DNA of 64,000 bases from Lolium rigidum. Taxonomy: Eukaryota > Streptophyta > Magnoliopsida > Poales > Poaceae. A program made the translations under genes and the position numbers. The stretch is taken from NCBI RefSeq assembly GCF_022539505.1, contig NC_061508.1, positions 31,986,256 to 32,050,255 on the forward strand. The letters run 5' to 3'. The notes below the pieces were generated by a model. That model saw nothing but the letters and a program-made list of their open reading frames with translations, searched no databases and was not told the origin of the DNA. Within the stretch, counting starts at the first letter, position 1; every line of letters begins with the position of its first letter. Positions 10,101 to 21,837 of the stretch are shown here, one piece after another.

Positions 10101-10960
10101 AATAGGCCCCCGGGTCTTGATTTCGTCCAATTCCGAGAATATTTCGTTACTAGGATTTCTGAAACCAAAAACAGCAGAAAACAAGAATCGGCACTTCGGC
10201 ATCTTGTTAATAGGTTAGTTCCAGAAAATGCACGAATATGACATAAAGTGTGCATAAAACATGTAGGTATCATCAATAATATGGCATAGAACATAAGAAA
10301 TTATCGATACGTCGGAGACGTATCACACCTCATGGGGCAAATCCACACCCTTACCCTGCTCTGCCATCTGGGGGCATTTGGAATGATGAAATTTTTGCTG
10401 GGCATGATGCCAACCAGAATATCATGAATAACCAACCTGATGTGGAACACAATGAGGAGATGGAACACATGGTTCATACGCCGCCTCAAGAATCTATGGA
10501 GCAGGCACAACATCAGAAACACATGCAGCCAACTGTGATGGCAATTGATGCTTTTTGTGCTCTGCATGAACTTGTTACACACACCATGATGAATGCAGAT
10601 AAACTGAAGGATCAGATCATGGCTAACAATGTGATTGGTGCTAGGATTCAGATTCTTAACGTCACTGATGACTCATTCTCTACCATGAAGGGAATCATGA
10701 CTATCATTACTGAGGACAAGCAAACATATAAGGGAAATTCATGTATCAGTATATTGCATCTGTCCGTGATCAGAATGCCCCTCCACCACCAGAACTTCCC
10801 TTGGACACTATCCAAGCCATTGGCAGGGAGCAATGCCAGATTCCTCCTACGGAGATCTCTGCAGAAAAGTTGCTTGCAAATGTGTAATGATGTATCACGA
10901 CCCATACTTTTGTCTCTACTGCTCTATGAGCAAGCTAGTTCCCCCATATCTATCCCTTAG
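7180..10960 (+). pseudogene. LINE ORF1 (nucleic-acid-binding, CCHC zinc knuckle), disrupted
   Basis: An N-terminal piece at about 7180-7520 reads like the conserved N-domain of grass LINE ORF1 (DRVFQITVFSKAVGF, then FHLWGFGGPNWQ). After frameshifts, a zinc knuckle CQRCLAFGHLKPDC plus CKSCYRYGHAKNLC is encoded at about 7790-7890, followed by a Pro/Ser-rich linker and an open frame to 8737 (about 276 codons from 7907). A solo LTR (8735-10325) then creates an artificial stop. The same frame resumes at 10331 and ends in an acidic Gln/His-rich tail. ORF1 proteins coat LINE RNA in the ribonucleoprotein particle. Confidence 0.75.
8735..10325 (-). mobile_element. solo LTR inserted in LINE ORF1
   Basis: The 1591-bp LTR is bounded by TG...CA and flanked by CACCT on both sides (8730-8734 and 10326-10330). 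Read on the reverse strand it starts TGATACGTCTCCGACGTATC, like LTRs A, B and E. Its first 500 bp or so are similar to theirs, but the rest differs and ends ...ACGCCATCA. The rest is of the same type as the partial LTR at 63032-64000. No internal region is present, the usual footprint of LTR-LTR recombination. Confidence 0.88.
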
Positions 10961-11293
10961 GTTTATCTATCCTTTGTGTTTGGATCATATTTTGCTATCC
11001 GTAAGATCATTTGTTATGAGACCTTATCACTTCATCTTTATCCTGGTTTTTTATTCATGTGTGACTTGTGTCCCATCTATCTATGTTGTTTTCCTTTCTT
11101 TCACCTATTCCCTGTCTGTTTTATTTCTCTGTATACGCTCACACTACACTTGTTTCCCATCCTTTTTCCTGGAGGAGATGACTTACCACAGTTACACAAT
11201 ATATGATTATACATATACTATGAGCATTTTGTTTTTCAGGTTGCCAATTATGTTGACAAGACCTGTGCATATATTGAACAATGGGTTTATATA

Positions 11294-14200
11294 ATGACAA
11301 GATGTTGGAATATTCTTGATTGGAATGTTAGAGGGATTAATTCCCAGGAAAGGTGGGATGATATAAGACAGAGAATCAATGAATGTAATTGTAACATCAT
11401 GTGCTTCCAGGAAACTAAGAGATAAAGCTTTGAGCTGGCATATCTAAGGAATTTTTGTCCAAGGAAATTTAATCAGTTTGCATATTCACCGTCCATAGGA
11501 AATTCTGGTGGTATAATTACTGTATGGAATGAAAATCTTTTTGATGGGCTATTGGTGGATAATAGCAAGCATCATGTGACAGTGAAATTTACATGCCAAC
11601 TATCTGGGAAATCATGGTATCTTACTAACATATATGGTCCTGCCCACAATGAGGGAAGATCCGATTTCCTGGAATGGATGGAAAATTTGAATACCACCAC
11701 TATGATGTATTGGATGATTGTGGGTGATTTCAACCTGATAAGAGCTCCTTCCAATAGAAATAAACAGGGTGGAGACCCAAATAATATAATGGCTTTCAAT
11801 AATGTGATACAGAGCCATGATCTTGAAGAAATCCCACTTAAAGGAAGGGATTTCACTTGGAGCAACATGCAAGACAACCCCTTACTGGAAAGATTGGACT
11901 GGGTTTTCACATCTGCTGATTGGACTAGTGATTTCCCCAACACTCTATCATTTCCTTTGGCAAGATTGGGGTCAGATCATGTTCCTATTCATATTCAGAT
12001 AGGAACTAATATACCTAACTCTAATATTTTCAGATTTGAAAATTATTGGTTAGACTTTGATGGTTTCAAGGAAATAGTGAATAAGTCCTGGGAGGAAGCC
12101 ACATATTACCAAGACCCAACCAGAACTATCTATGCAAAGCTCAAAAGTGTCAGATATGGACTGAAAAAGTGGAGCAAGAACATATCTAAATTAAATATTA
12201 TTATATCCAATTGTCACTATACTTTGGCTCTCTTGGATGACATTGAGGAACAGAGAAACCTGTCCATTATGGAAAACAATTTCAAGAACATTCTAGAAGC
12301 CCATACTAGGAAAATGTTGGAGGCTAAGAGGATTTATTGGAAGAATAGAGCAAAAATCAGATGGCTCAATTGGGAGATGAAAACACCAAATTCTTTCACA
12401 CTGTGGCTACCCAGAGCTACAGGCAAAATCTCATTACTTCACTCACAGCAGAAGATGGATCTATTGTCAGTAATCATGACCATAAAGGACATATCATTTG
12501 GAATTCATTCAAGAAGAGACTAGGGGAGTCAGAATATACTGTGATGCATTTCAATCTCAATGAAATAATTCAATCTCATGATTTGAGGCACCTTGATGAA
12601 CCATTCAGTGATGAAGAAGTAGATATGATTATCAAAGAAATACCATCCGACAAAGCCCCTGGGCCTGATGGATTTAATGGAGCCTTCCTCAAGAAATGTT
12701 GGCCCACAGTCAAACAGGAATTCAAGAGATTAGTCACAGATTTTTACAATGGTACTACCTGCTTGGAATCTATTAACACTGCTCATATCACTCTGATTCC
12801 TAAATGCAATGACCCACAAACTATGAATGATTTCAGACCCATTTCTTTGGTCAGTTTGCCACTAAAATTTATCACCAAATTGATGGCCAACAGATTGCAG
12901 AAAGATATTATACCCATCTTGCACCACAACCAATATGGGTTCATCAAAGGAAAATCAATTTAGAATTGTTTAGGATGGACATTTGAATACTTGCATTTAT
13001 GCCACATATCAAAGAAACCAATCATCATACTCAAGATTGACTTTGAAAAAGCTTTTGATAAGGTGGATTATAAAGCCATTATTGCTATGCTGGAAGCAAA
13101 GGGTTTTGGACCTAAATGGATTCAATTGGTCAAATCTATCCTATACACGGCAACAACTTCTGTGCTATTGAATGGAGTACCTGGGGAAAAATTATATGTA
13201 AGAGGGGAGTCAGGCAAGGTGATCCTTTATCGCCATTATTATCTGTTATCACATCCGAACTTCTGCAAGCAGTAATAAATGATGCATGGAGGAAAGGAGA
13301 TATTAGTTTACCAACAGGTTGTGACTATGGGCAACAGTACCCCATCATACAATATGCGGATGATACACTCATGATAATGCCAGCAGATGAAAACCAACTA
13401 AACCACCTTAAAGGGTTAATGGAGCGGTTCAGTACTTCCACAGGGCTCAAAGTGAACTTCCACAAAACAACATTGGTTCCAATTAATGTGATCCAAGAGG
13501 AAGCAACCAGACTCGCAGAGGTTTTTGGATGTAAAGTGGAATCCTTACCATTTACATATCTTGGATTACCACTTGGTACCACAAGACCATCAGTTGCAGA
13601 GCTCATGCCTTTAGTGAGCAGGTTGGATAAAAGATTATCAGGAATTTCCTCTCTGATGTCCTATACTGGGAAATTAACCTTGCTAAATTCAGTCATCAAC
13701 TCCCTTCCAATGTATGCTATGTGCTCGATAAAAGTGCCTGTCACAATCTTCATTCACTTTGAAAAAAGTGGAAGACAATTAATTTGGGCTGACAGAGATC
13801 AAAAAATGCAAGGAAGATGCTTGGTGAGTTGGGATACTATATGCAAGCCTAAGAAGCAGGGAGGATTGGGAGTTCTAAATTCTAGAGTACAGAATCAAGC
13901 ATTACTGATGAAGAATCTATATAAATTCTATAATCACAAGGATATACCTTGGGTAAACCTCATTTGGCAAGCATATTATAATAACAGAGGTGCACCACAT
14001 GCCACTATACCTCAAGGCTCCTTCTGGTGGAGAGATTGTATGTCACTAAATGATAAATTCAGAAGTATATCCAGTTGCTCAATCAATAGTGGACAATCCA
14101 AACAATTATGGAAAGATAAATGGGATGAAGATTATACGGAATTAGATATGCCTCAACTATACTCTTTTGCCAAGGACCAAGAACAAAATATGGCCTCTGT

Positions 14201-14389
14201 ACACAATATTACAGAAGAGGATATTTATGATATGTTCCAGCTGCCTCTATCTATCATGGCTCATCAACAACTACACACATTATATGAGAAAATACAGAGC
14301 ATTCAGTTCAATGAGGAAAATGATGTGTGGACAATAAATGCAGGTGAATCATATTTCTCAGAGCATTCAGTTTTTTTTTCTTTTACTTG
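11294..14389 (+). pseudogene. LINE ORF2 (endonuclease plus reverse transcriptase), broken
   Basis: Translation from ATG 11294 gives an AP-endonuclease domain: WNVRG, CFQETK, NIYGP, GDFN, FTWSN, RLDWVF and SDHVPI. It is followed by the reverse transcriptase: [35 protein letters not shown] and YADD (about 13356), then the connection region YLGLPLG. Breaks seen: a TAA at 11423-11425, a frameshift near 12361, a TAG at 12961-12963 and a frameshift near 13205. The C-terminal zf-RVT region is missing. In a live LINE this protein nicks the target and copies the RNA in place. Confidence 0.88.
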
Positions 14390-14961
14390 ATTTGCCAAAT
14401 CCAAATTGATTCAAACTTTGATCAAATAGTTTTAGAAAATTGGAATAAATATATTAGTTCTAAAATGTTTTGGCACTATTTTGGCTTCAGAATAAATTAC
14501 AAAAATTCAAAATGTTGTATGTATTTATGCAGTACTTTAAAATAGGGTTTTAGTACTTCTACTTTGTGTCATAATATTTCCTTTTGATAATAAAATAAAA
14601 ACCTTTAAAAAGTAAAGTGTTGTTTCCAAATATTTTGAAACTAAAGGTTTATGAATTTATCATTTAGGGAACTAATTTTAACTAGGCACAAAAGTTTTAG
14701 TTCAGTGTGGAATTTTTTATAGCCAACAATCTTGTAAATTTCTTTATTTTTATATTTCAAAATTTGGAAATCTTTGGGACGTGATAGCGTCAGCTGCATG
14801 CGCTCAGGAGCGGCAGGCGGCAGGAACATCGCCAACGGACGATCTATTTTGATTTACTGCTATGTTCTGTTGTAATTTTGGAGGCCAAACTTGGTGATCA
14901 TTTTGATGGTGGAAACTTTAAATTCAAAGTAGACTATAAATTGCCTTCTCTATTTTTTCTT
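14373..14961. other. AT-rich unassigned DNA
   Basis: The stretch starts with a T-run after the LINE break. No recognisable coding region or terminal repeats were seen. It precedes the point where block Q begins, so it was probably brought in by the same rearrangement that cut the LINE. Confidence 0.4.
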
Positions 14962-15640
14962 GCAAACATATGCCGTTTAAAAGCGGGAGCGAGCGCCGTA
15001 CGCTGTCCTCAGACGGTGTGTGGATCAGTAATGCTACACATACGGATAGATTCTACAAGAATTACTTACGGACTCACAGCAGACCATAGCAGATAGGGAG
15101 AAAACAGAAACGTGGCCCGGATTTTCAGCAAACCAACCAACACGATCAGCCAACATGATGCTCCAATACGAAACACGATCAGCCAACATGATGCTCCAAT
15201 ACGGTTGCTGTGGGCGCGACATGATGCGGGTGCCCGGTCCACCGATGACAGGTGATGGATCGGTCGGCCTGGAATTATACGGAGTACGTATAACAAACTA
15301 CACGAGGCAAGCGCACGCGGAGCACGCTGTCGATCGCAACAGGGACGGTGGTGGCAATCAGCGATGAGTAGTGTTTTCTCATGGAATCGCATTGCACATG
15401 AAGGACGTCGGTGGACGAGACAGATCGATCTGGTGCTGCCACGGCCTATAAGCGCAGTCAGGACCATGGCGCGCCCCATCCCATTTTAGCCTCTGTTGCC
15501 TTGGGATGATACGTAGATCTCGCTCTCTGCAGCTAACGTGCGGCCATTTCACCTCTTTGTTTTTTATTAGGAGAAGTTGCTTCACGTCGCCCTCGTGCAC
15601 CACGCTCCTACCTGCCTTTGACATATGTCCCTGCGGCAAA
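14962..15640. repeat. duplicated block Q, copy 1
   Basis: The block is collinear with 16602-17105: CAAACATATGCCGTT, GAGCGCCGTACG, GATGCCCGGTCCACCGATG-like, TGATGGATCGGTCGGCC, GATCGCAACA, GGCAATCAGCGATGAGTAG, and CTCTCTGCAGCTAACGTGCG. Copy 1 also has a 33-bp tandem duplication (15141-15173 and 15174-15203). It carries a CCTATAA-type TATA-like box near the right end, but no conserved protein. Confidence 0.65.
15141..15203. repeat. tandem duplication, 33-bp period
   Basis: The phrase CACGATCAGCCAACATGATG plus ten further bases occurs twice in a row. It occurs once, diverged, in the sister block at about 16675-16720. Confidence 0.8.
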
Positions 15641-15663
15641 AACAAAGAGGTGACTATTTCAAT

Positions 15664-16478
15664 GTGTTACTATTTCAATGTACTTGTATCACACTACACG
15701 CCACACATATTTATATATTACTACGTCGATATATCTGTAACACAACTTAGGGTCTTATATAGTTTGTGTTACTGTCGGCCGTAGGCACACAAATATTGTG
15801 TTACTTGGATTTTGCATGCAACATATTTTAATACGTGTTACATGATTGTGTTATCAAAGCTCTATCGTAGTGATAATTTATGAATTGTTTAAGTCCAATA
15901 CGCATTTATGAGAGAGTAGACAAGTGAAACCACGAACCCGGTCCAGTTTTAATCATAAGAAACACCAAACCAACACTTTTATCAACTTCTACAATTTCAG
16001 CACTTATTAATTTGGAAAATCAATAAATATTTTAACCTTTACCAAAATTCAATCTAAAACCCAAAAGACCTTTACTTTATTGTTTTACTTTTCTTGCCTA
16101 GTATAGATTGCTTTACTTTTATTTATTTACTATATACTCTTCATATTACTTACATGAAACCTTGTGCTTCACAACCAAGCGGTGAAATTGGGGACACAAG
16201 GCAATTTATTTTGGTTTTTAGATTGCTTGAAGAGGAGAAGGGGATTAATTCTTCAACAATTAATTTCAGAGAGTTCGATATAAACCCTCAAGTCATCCTT
16301 TTGGGAAAAAGACGTTTGCTACAACACTCTCTACTTGGAGTCCCAACGAGTTGGTACACACGGAGTTGTTGCCATCAGCAACATGAAACGTTGCAGGCAC
16401 AAAGGGTCGATGTATTTGAATTGTATTGGCAATGTGTCACTAGTATGTGGAATATGTAGAACCTAATAATTACATTCG
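15664..16478. repeat. duplicated block P, copy 2 (with truncated CACTA MITE at 15664-15872)
   Basis: The block is collinear with 6165-6978. The CACTA-like end reads CACTACGATAGAG on the reverse strand from 15872. The left junction has the tandem phrase ACTATTTCAATG twice (15652-15676), which may be the duplication joint with block Q copy 1. Confidence 0.7.
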
Positions 16479-16601
16479 TACTTGGCTAGTGGAGTTTAGG
16501 CTCATTTGCATAAATCAATCATTTTTTCCTATAGTTTGTAAACAACATTTGACTTTGAAAACAAATGCTTGAGACCATGAACCGAAGTTATCATCACACT
16601 A

Positions 16602-17170
16602 CAAACATATGCCGTTCAAGGGAAGCCCCCTAAAATCAGGAAAGAGCGCCGTACGTCGTCCTCGGACGGTATGTGGATGCTCCAGTACGGTTGATGTGGG
16701 CACGACATGAACATGATGCAGATGCCCGGTCCACCGATGGCAGGTGAATAGGTGATGGATCGGTCGGCCTGGAATTATACGGACGGCGGACCACATTGTC
16801 GATCGCAACAAGGACGGCGGTGGCAATCAGCGATGAGTAGTGTTTTCTCATGGAAGGACATCGGTGGACGAGACAGATCTCGTGCTGACACGGCCTATAG
16901 AGCGCAGTCAGGACCAGAGCGCGCCCACCCCTTTTTAGCCGCGCGCCCACCCCTTTTTAGCCTCTGTTGCCTTTGGATGATAGGTACATGTACATCTCGC
17001 TCTCTGCAGCTAACGTGCGATCATTTCACCTCTTTGTTTTTAAGTTGATTCACGTCACCCGCGTGCACCACGCTCCTGCCTGCCTTTGACAGATGTCCCT
17101 TCGGCTACCGTGCAACTCGAACATGCGGTCCATGCTGCTTTGTTGTCAGATCCTTGAATTGTGTGACAAG
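16602..17170. repeat. duplicated block Q, copy 2
   Basis: This is the second copy of the 14962-15640 block. Its right part continues (ACCGTGCAACTCG.ACATGCGG to CCTTGAATTGTGTGACAAGCC) into the region that matches 3900-4010. A short CCGCGCGCCCACCCCTTTTTAGCC phrase is duplicated within it near 16920-16960. Confidence 0.65.
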
Positions 17171-17389
17171 CCATAGAGGACACCACGCCAGGCGTCCCAC
17201 GATGCATCCATGATCCATCGACACATACCACGTTCTTGCTTCTCAGCGACACAGACTTCAATTGCTCTGCTAGGAAAATCTAGGTGACATGAATCGTTGT
17301 CCTCCCGCCCTAAAACAATTTGCTTAATTTTTAGTTTTTTACAGATAAAGATAATTTTATAACTAAAATGGATCTATATATTTTTTACA

Positions 17390-17536
17390 GATAAGGATGT
17401 CGAGGAGCAGGCAATGGAAGATCCTGGAGTTGACAGCATGGCGTCCTGGCTTCTCCTATATCGCGTTCTAGAGCCGGGGCTCGAAGACAGTAGGCAGTTC
17501 AAGATATTGAGTGTGTGCGAAGAATTTTCCGAATAA
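17390..17536 (+). other. possible terminal exon of a lost or unknown gene
   Basis: A T-rich tract ending in TTTTTTACAG (acceptor-like) is followed by 48 open codons (starting DKDVEEQAMEDPGVDSMASW, ending VCEEFSE). They end at a TAA that overlaps an AATAAA signal. The composition looks coding, but I recognise no family and no upstream exon. It could equally be chance. Confidence 0.2.
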
Positions 17537-18211
17537 AAGCTCAGCGTTTCGACGCCAACTGTAAGCCTCTTGGAGGCGCCGTTGTGGCTAAATTCGTTGC
17601 TCTATGCTTCAGGTGAAAACTCTTGACCTTGCGGTTTAGATGACGAAAGGAGTATCAACTAGTCTTAAAACTAAATGGCCATCACCTGAGGACGTACTGT
17701 ATTAGATGCTCATAAGACATTAGTCCGCCATTAACTGCACAATATTCCTTCTCTCGGTCTTTTCTTTTTGTAGAATTCATTCCCTCGAGGGGTATATACA
17801 TGGGTAATTGTATGTCGGGCAACATTAATATAGACATATGCTATTTTAATAATATATTTGAAGATTATAGAAAATTTTGTAATATTCAATAATTCCACAT
17901 TTAGGTTTTAATATTTTACAAGGTAGTAATGTTGATTAGCCATAGTGGGATATCATAAGTATTATCATGCATTTTAGGCAATCGAAATATCGATTTGTTA
18001 CTATAATTAACTAGCAAGGTGGCCCTCACAAATACATGGGCATCATATCTTGATTGTTGGTTTATTTATAAAAAAATAAATTTATCATGTAACATATACA
18101 TGAAACATGGAATTTTTAACCACAGATTTGTATAGCTTGTGCAAACATCATGTGGAGTTGAATATCATATGGATGAAAGTCTCCCTACTTTGTGGCAGGT
18201 AGTTATTATGA
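17537..18211. other. AT-rich unassigned DNA left of the retrotransposon nest
   Basis: No genes or transposon ends were recognised with confidence. It contains decayed fragments typical of grass intergenic DNA. Confidence 0.4.
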
Positions 18212-18216
18212 CCTCT

Positions 18217-19164
18217 TGATATGGGGTGGCCGATCTTCTCAGTAAGCAACGGTGGTGATGATGATCACGGGGTGATAGCAGCGGAGGAACACGACGATGT
18301 AGTGGATGATAACTTGTATGACGCAACAAGATCTCTCGATTGGTCCCTGTCACCAATGCAACAACTCTCAACCCTGCAAGATATTCGTAACTTCACACAC
18401 TTGCGCACGTAGCCGCCGACCACGAAGCGGTAAGTTGCAATCTACTAATTCCCAATGGAACAACAGATCACACAAGACTTTCAGATCTACACAATATCAA
18501 GCAATATGGTGTAGGGATTTAATAGTTTTGCAAAGCAAACAACTAAAAACTAGGGTTTATCTTAAACGTGGTCGAGACAGACTCGGACACGGCTAGTCTG
18601 GGAGCCGGTCGACCGGGCCTAGGACCGGCCGGTCCGGTCTGGACCGGGCCAGGGACCGGATGGCGACCGGGTGGCGGGGCGTGTGGCTTAGTACCCCGCC
18701 CGGTTGGCGCCGGGCCGGATCCGTCGTGCCGCCCGGTCGGACCGGGCCAGGGACCGGGCGCGCCGGCGTGGCGGCCGGTCTGACCGGATGCTGGGCCGGC
18801 CTGGACTTCTTCTTCTCCTCTCGCGCATGCCTCCCGCTCCTCCCTCGCGTGACCATGCGATATCTTCATGTCCAGCTCCATGTCCAGCTTCACGTCCATC
18901 TTCACGTCCAGCTGCTCCTCTCCTCCTCGTGCAATGCTTGTCTCCTCTTCATACCTGATGATACATAAGTAGCAAGACTTAGGTAGTATAAAGTTCTCAT
19001 CAATCAAAGTATCGTTTAGGAACAAGTTCACCTGTTATTTAAGTAGCTTCGCACGAGCCCTTGTAATAGGTCCAATCCGAACTTCATTGGACTTGAGCTT
19101 CACAGCAGGTTCATCTTTATCTTGTAATGACGGAGGTGGTAGTGAGGTAGGGATGTCCTCATCA
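18217..19164 (-). repeat. G1 3' LTR
   Basis: This 948-bp LTR pairs with 58409-59477. It is shorter than the 5' LTR mainly because about 100 bp are missing between two TGGTC repeats (near 18568). The middle (18590-18800) is a GC-rich field of CCGG/GGCC phrases. The minus strand keeps an open frame that continues pol into the LTR. Confidence 0.92.
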
Positions 19165-19177
19165 TCTCCCCCCCTTC
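19165..19177 (-). other. G1 polypurine tract
   Basis: On the minus strand GAAGGGGGGGAGA directly precedes the 3' LTR start TGATGAGGAC. This is the expected plus-strand primer for reverse transcription. Confidence 0.85.
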
Positions 19178-21837
19178 AAAAGGCGTCGACCTCGACGCTC
19201 CAAGGTCTTCTCCGTCATATGGTGTCAAATCAGCAACATTGAAAGAATTACTGACACCAAACTCATCAAGTGGAAGATCTATCGAGTATGCATTATCATT
19301 GATCTTGGCACGCACTTTGTAAGGACCAGCACCACGAGGAAGTAACTTGGACTTCCGTAGCTTCGGGAACCTATCCTTGCGAAAATGTACCCAGACCATA
19401 TCACCAGGCTTGAACTACATCTCCTTGCGCTTCTTATTCATCCTTGCAGCATTGCTCTTGCCTTTCTTCTCTATCAACTCTTTAGTCTTCACATGGATCT
19501 TTCGCACAAAATCTGCCCTCTTGGATGCCTCCATATTAACTCTCTCGTGTATGGGAAAAGGCAACAAGTCAAGTGGAGTAATGGGTTTGAAACCATACAC
19601 CACCTCAAAAGGACACAACTCCGTGGTAGAATGTACCGCCCTGTTGTAAGCAAACTCCACATGCGGCAAACAATCTTCCCACTCCTTCAGGTTCTTCTTG
19701 ATCATGGATCTCAACAGTTGTGACAATGTTCTATTCACCACTTCTGTTTGTCCATCAGTTTGGGGATGACAAGTAGTACTGAAAAGTAGCTTCGGCCCCA
19801 GCTTTCTCCACAGCGTCTTCCAGAAGTAGCTCATAAACTTCACGTCACGATCAGAAACAATAGTCTTCGGGACTCCATGTAGTCGCACAACCTCCCTGAA
19901 AAACAGGTTAGCAATATGCGACGCATCGTCGCTTTTGTGGCAGGCAATAAAATGTGACATTTTAGAAAATCTGTCCACTACCAAAAATATAGAATCATGG
20001 CCTCTCTTAGTACGCGGCAAACCCAACACAAAATCCATACTAATATCCTCCCAAGGTGTAGTAGGTGCCGGTAAAGGAGTATACAAACCGTGAGGCTTCA
20101 GCTTGGACTTGGACTTGTTGCAAGTAATGCACCTCTTCACATACCTGTCCACATCCCGCCTCATCTTTGGCCAATAAAAGTGGCCAGCTAGCATGAGTAG
20201 CGTCTTCTCACGCCCAAAGTGACCCATCAAACCTCCAGCATGTGATTCCTGCAATAAGAGCAAACGCACAGACGATTCTGGAACACATAGTTTGTTAGCT
20301 CTAAACAAGAACCCATCATGTATGTGATATTTTTCCCATGCTTTACCAATAGCACACAAGCGATATGGTTCAGCAAAATCATGATCAGTAGCATACAAAT
20401 CACATAGCACTTCTAATCCAGGAATTTTAACATCAAGTTGAGTTAATAGCATATTCTTCCTAGATAAAGCATCAGCAACAATATTATCTTTTCCCTTCTT
20501 ATGCTTAATAATGTAACTCGGCCCACTTAGCAAGACGCTTATGCAAAGTATATTGAGTTTTCAGATATTTCAAAGCTTCATGATCAGAATGTATGATAAA
20601 TTCTTTTGGCCACAAGTAATGTTGCCAAACCTCAAGAACTCTAATTAAAGCATACAATTCTTTATCATATATAAGATAGTTCAACTTAGCACCAGAAATT
20701 TTCTCAGAAAAATATGCAATTGGACGACCCTCTTGCATCAACACACCACTAATTCCAATACCACTAGCATCACATTCAATCTCAAATTGCTTATTGAAAT
20801 CAGGAAGTGCAATCAACGGTGCAAAAGTTAACAATCTCTTAAGTTCGTCAAAAGCATGATCTTGGGCTGCGCCCCACTCAAAAACAACACCCTTTTTAGT
20901 CAAGTCATTCAAAGGTGCAGCAATAGTACTAAAGTTGGGCACAAATCTTCTATAAAACCTAGCTAGACCATGAAAACTTCTTACTTGACTCACATTCATG
21001 GGAGTAGGCCAATTTTGAATAGCTTCAATTTTAGACACATCTACCTCTACTCCATGCTTAGAGACAACATAACCCAGAAATATGACCTTATCTGTGCAAA
21101 ATGTGCACTTCTCAAGATTACCATAGAGTTTATTATCACGCAACACTTGCAAAACATGTCGAATATGTATAGTATGATAAGATTCATTACGACTGTAGAT
21201 TAATATGTCATCAAAGTACACAACCACAAACTTGCCAATAAATTCACGCAAAACATGGTTCATCAGTCTCATGAAAGAGCTAGGTGCATTAGTCAAGCCA
21301 AAAGGCATTACTAACCACTCATATAAACCAAATTTTGTTTTGAAGGCTGTTTTCCACTCATCCCCTTCTTTCATCCTAATTTGATGATAACCACTACGCA
21401 AATCAATTTTAGAGAACACAACGAAGCACCACTCAATTCATCTAGCATATCCTCTAAACGGGGAATAGGATGACGATATCGAATAGTAATGTTGTTTATA
21501 GCTCTACAATCTACGCACATGCACCAAGTACCATCTTTCTTAGGAACTAGAATAACAGGAACAACACAAGGACTAAGGCTTATGCGGATATAACCTTTGT
21601 CGAGTAGCGCTTGTACTTGCTTCTGTATCTCCTTCGTTTCTTCGGGGTTCGTTCTATATGGTGCCTGATTGGGTAGCGAAGCTCCGGGGATCAAATCGAT
21701 TTGATGCTCAATACCTCGCAATGGTGGTAGTCCCGCGGGTACCTCATCCGGAAACACGTCGCCAAATTCCCGCAAAACATTAGAAACACCAAGAGGAAGA
21801 GGGGTCATGTCGTTAGAAACCAAAACCGTACCCTTGT
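19165..21837 (-). pseudogene. G1 pol, 3' part: reverse transcriptase, RNase H, integrase
   Basis: From 21837 downward the frame gives the typical lead-in VSNDMTPLPLGV, DEVPAGLPPLRGIEHQIDL, YRTNPEE and VPKKDGTWCMCVD. It continues with [23 protein letters not shown] and the catalytic [11 protein letters not shown]. RNase H shows [13 protein letters not shown] and DHEALKYL. The integrase has the HHCC finger ([10 protein letters not shown], then CITCNKSKS), [19 protein letters not shown] and HPQTDGQTE, then KPGDMVWVHFRKDRFP. Breaks: frameshifts near 21420 and 20520 and a TAG just upstream of the KPGDMV motif (19415). The first segment joins 55571 once A is removed. Confidence 0.93.

Larger units (their letters stand above)
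6981..14372 (+). mobile_element. L1-type LINE (non-LTR retrotransposon), broken and 3'-truncated, split by a solo LTR
   Basis: The element starts abruptly after the P block with a C-rich leader typical of grass LINEs. It holds an ORF1 with zinc knuckle and an ORF2 with endonuclease and reverse transcriptase, all on the plus strand. It stops inside ORF2 at about 14372 without the C-terminal zinc domain, 3' UTR or poly(A) tail. A 14-base direct repeat CAGAGCATTCAGTT (14295-14308 and 14359-14372) marks the break. Frameshifts and stops show that it is dead. Confidence 0.85.

Noticed and set aside
18543..19031. stand-alone gene in the GC-rich CCGG region
   Set aside because: It is the tail of the G1 pol frame running into the LTR, with biased composition, and not an independent gene.
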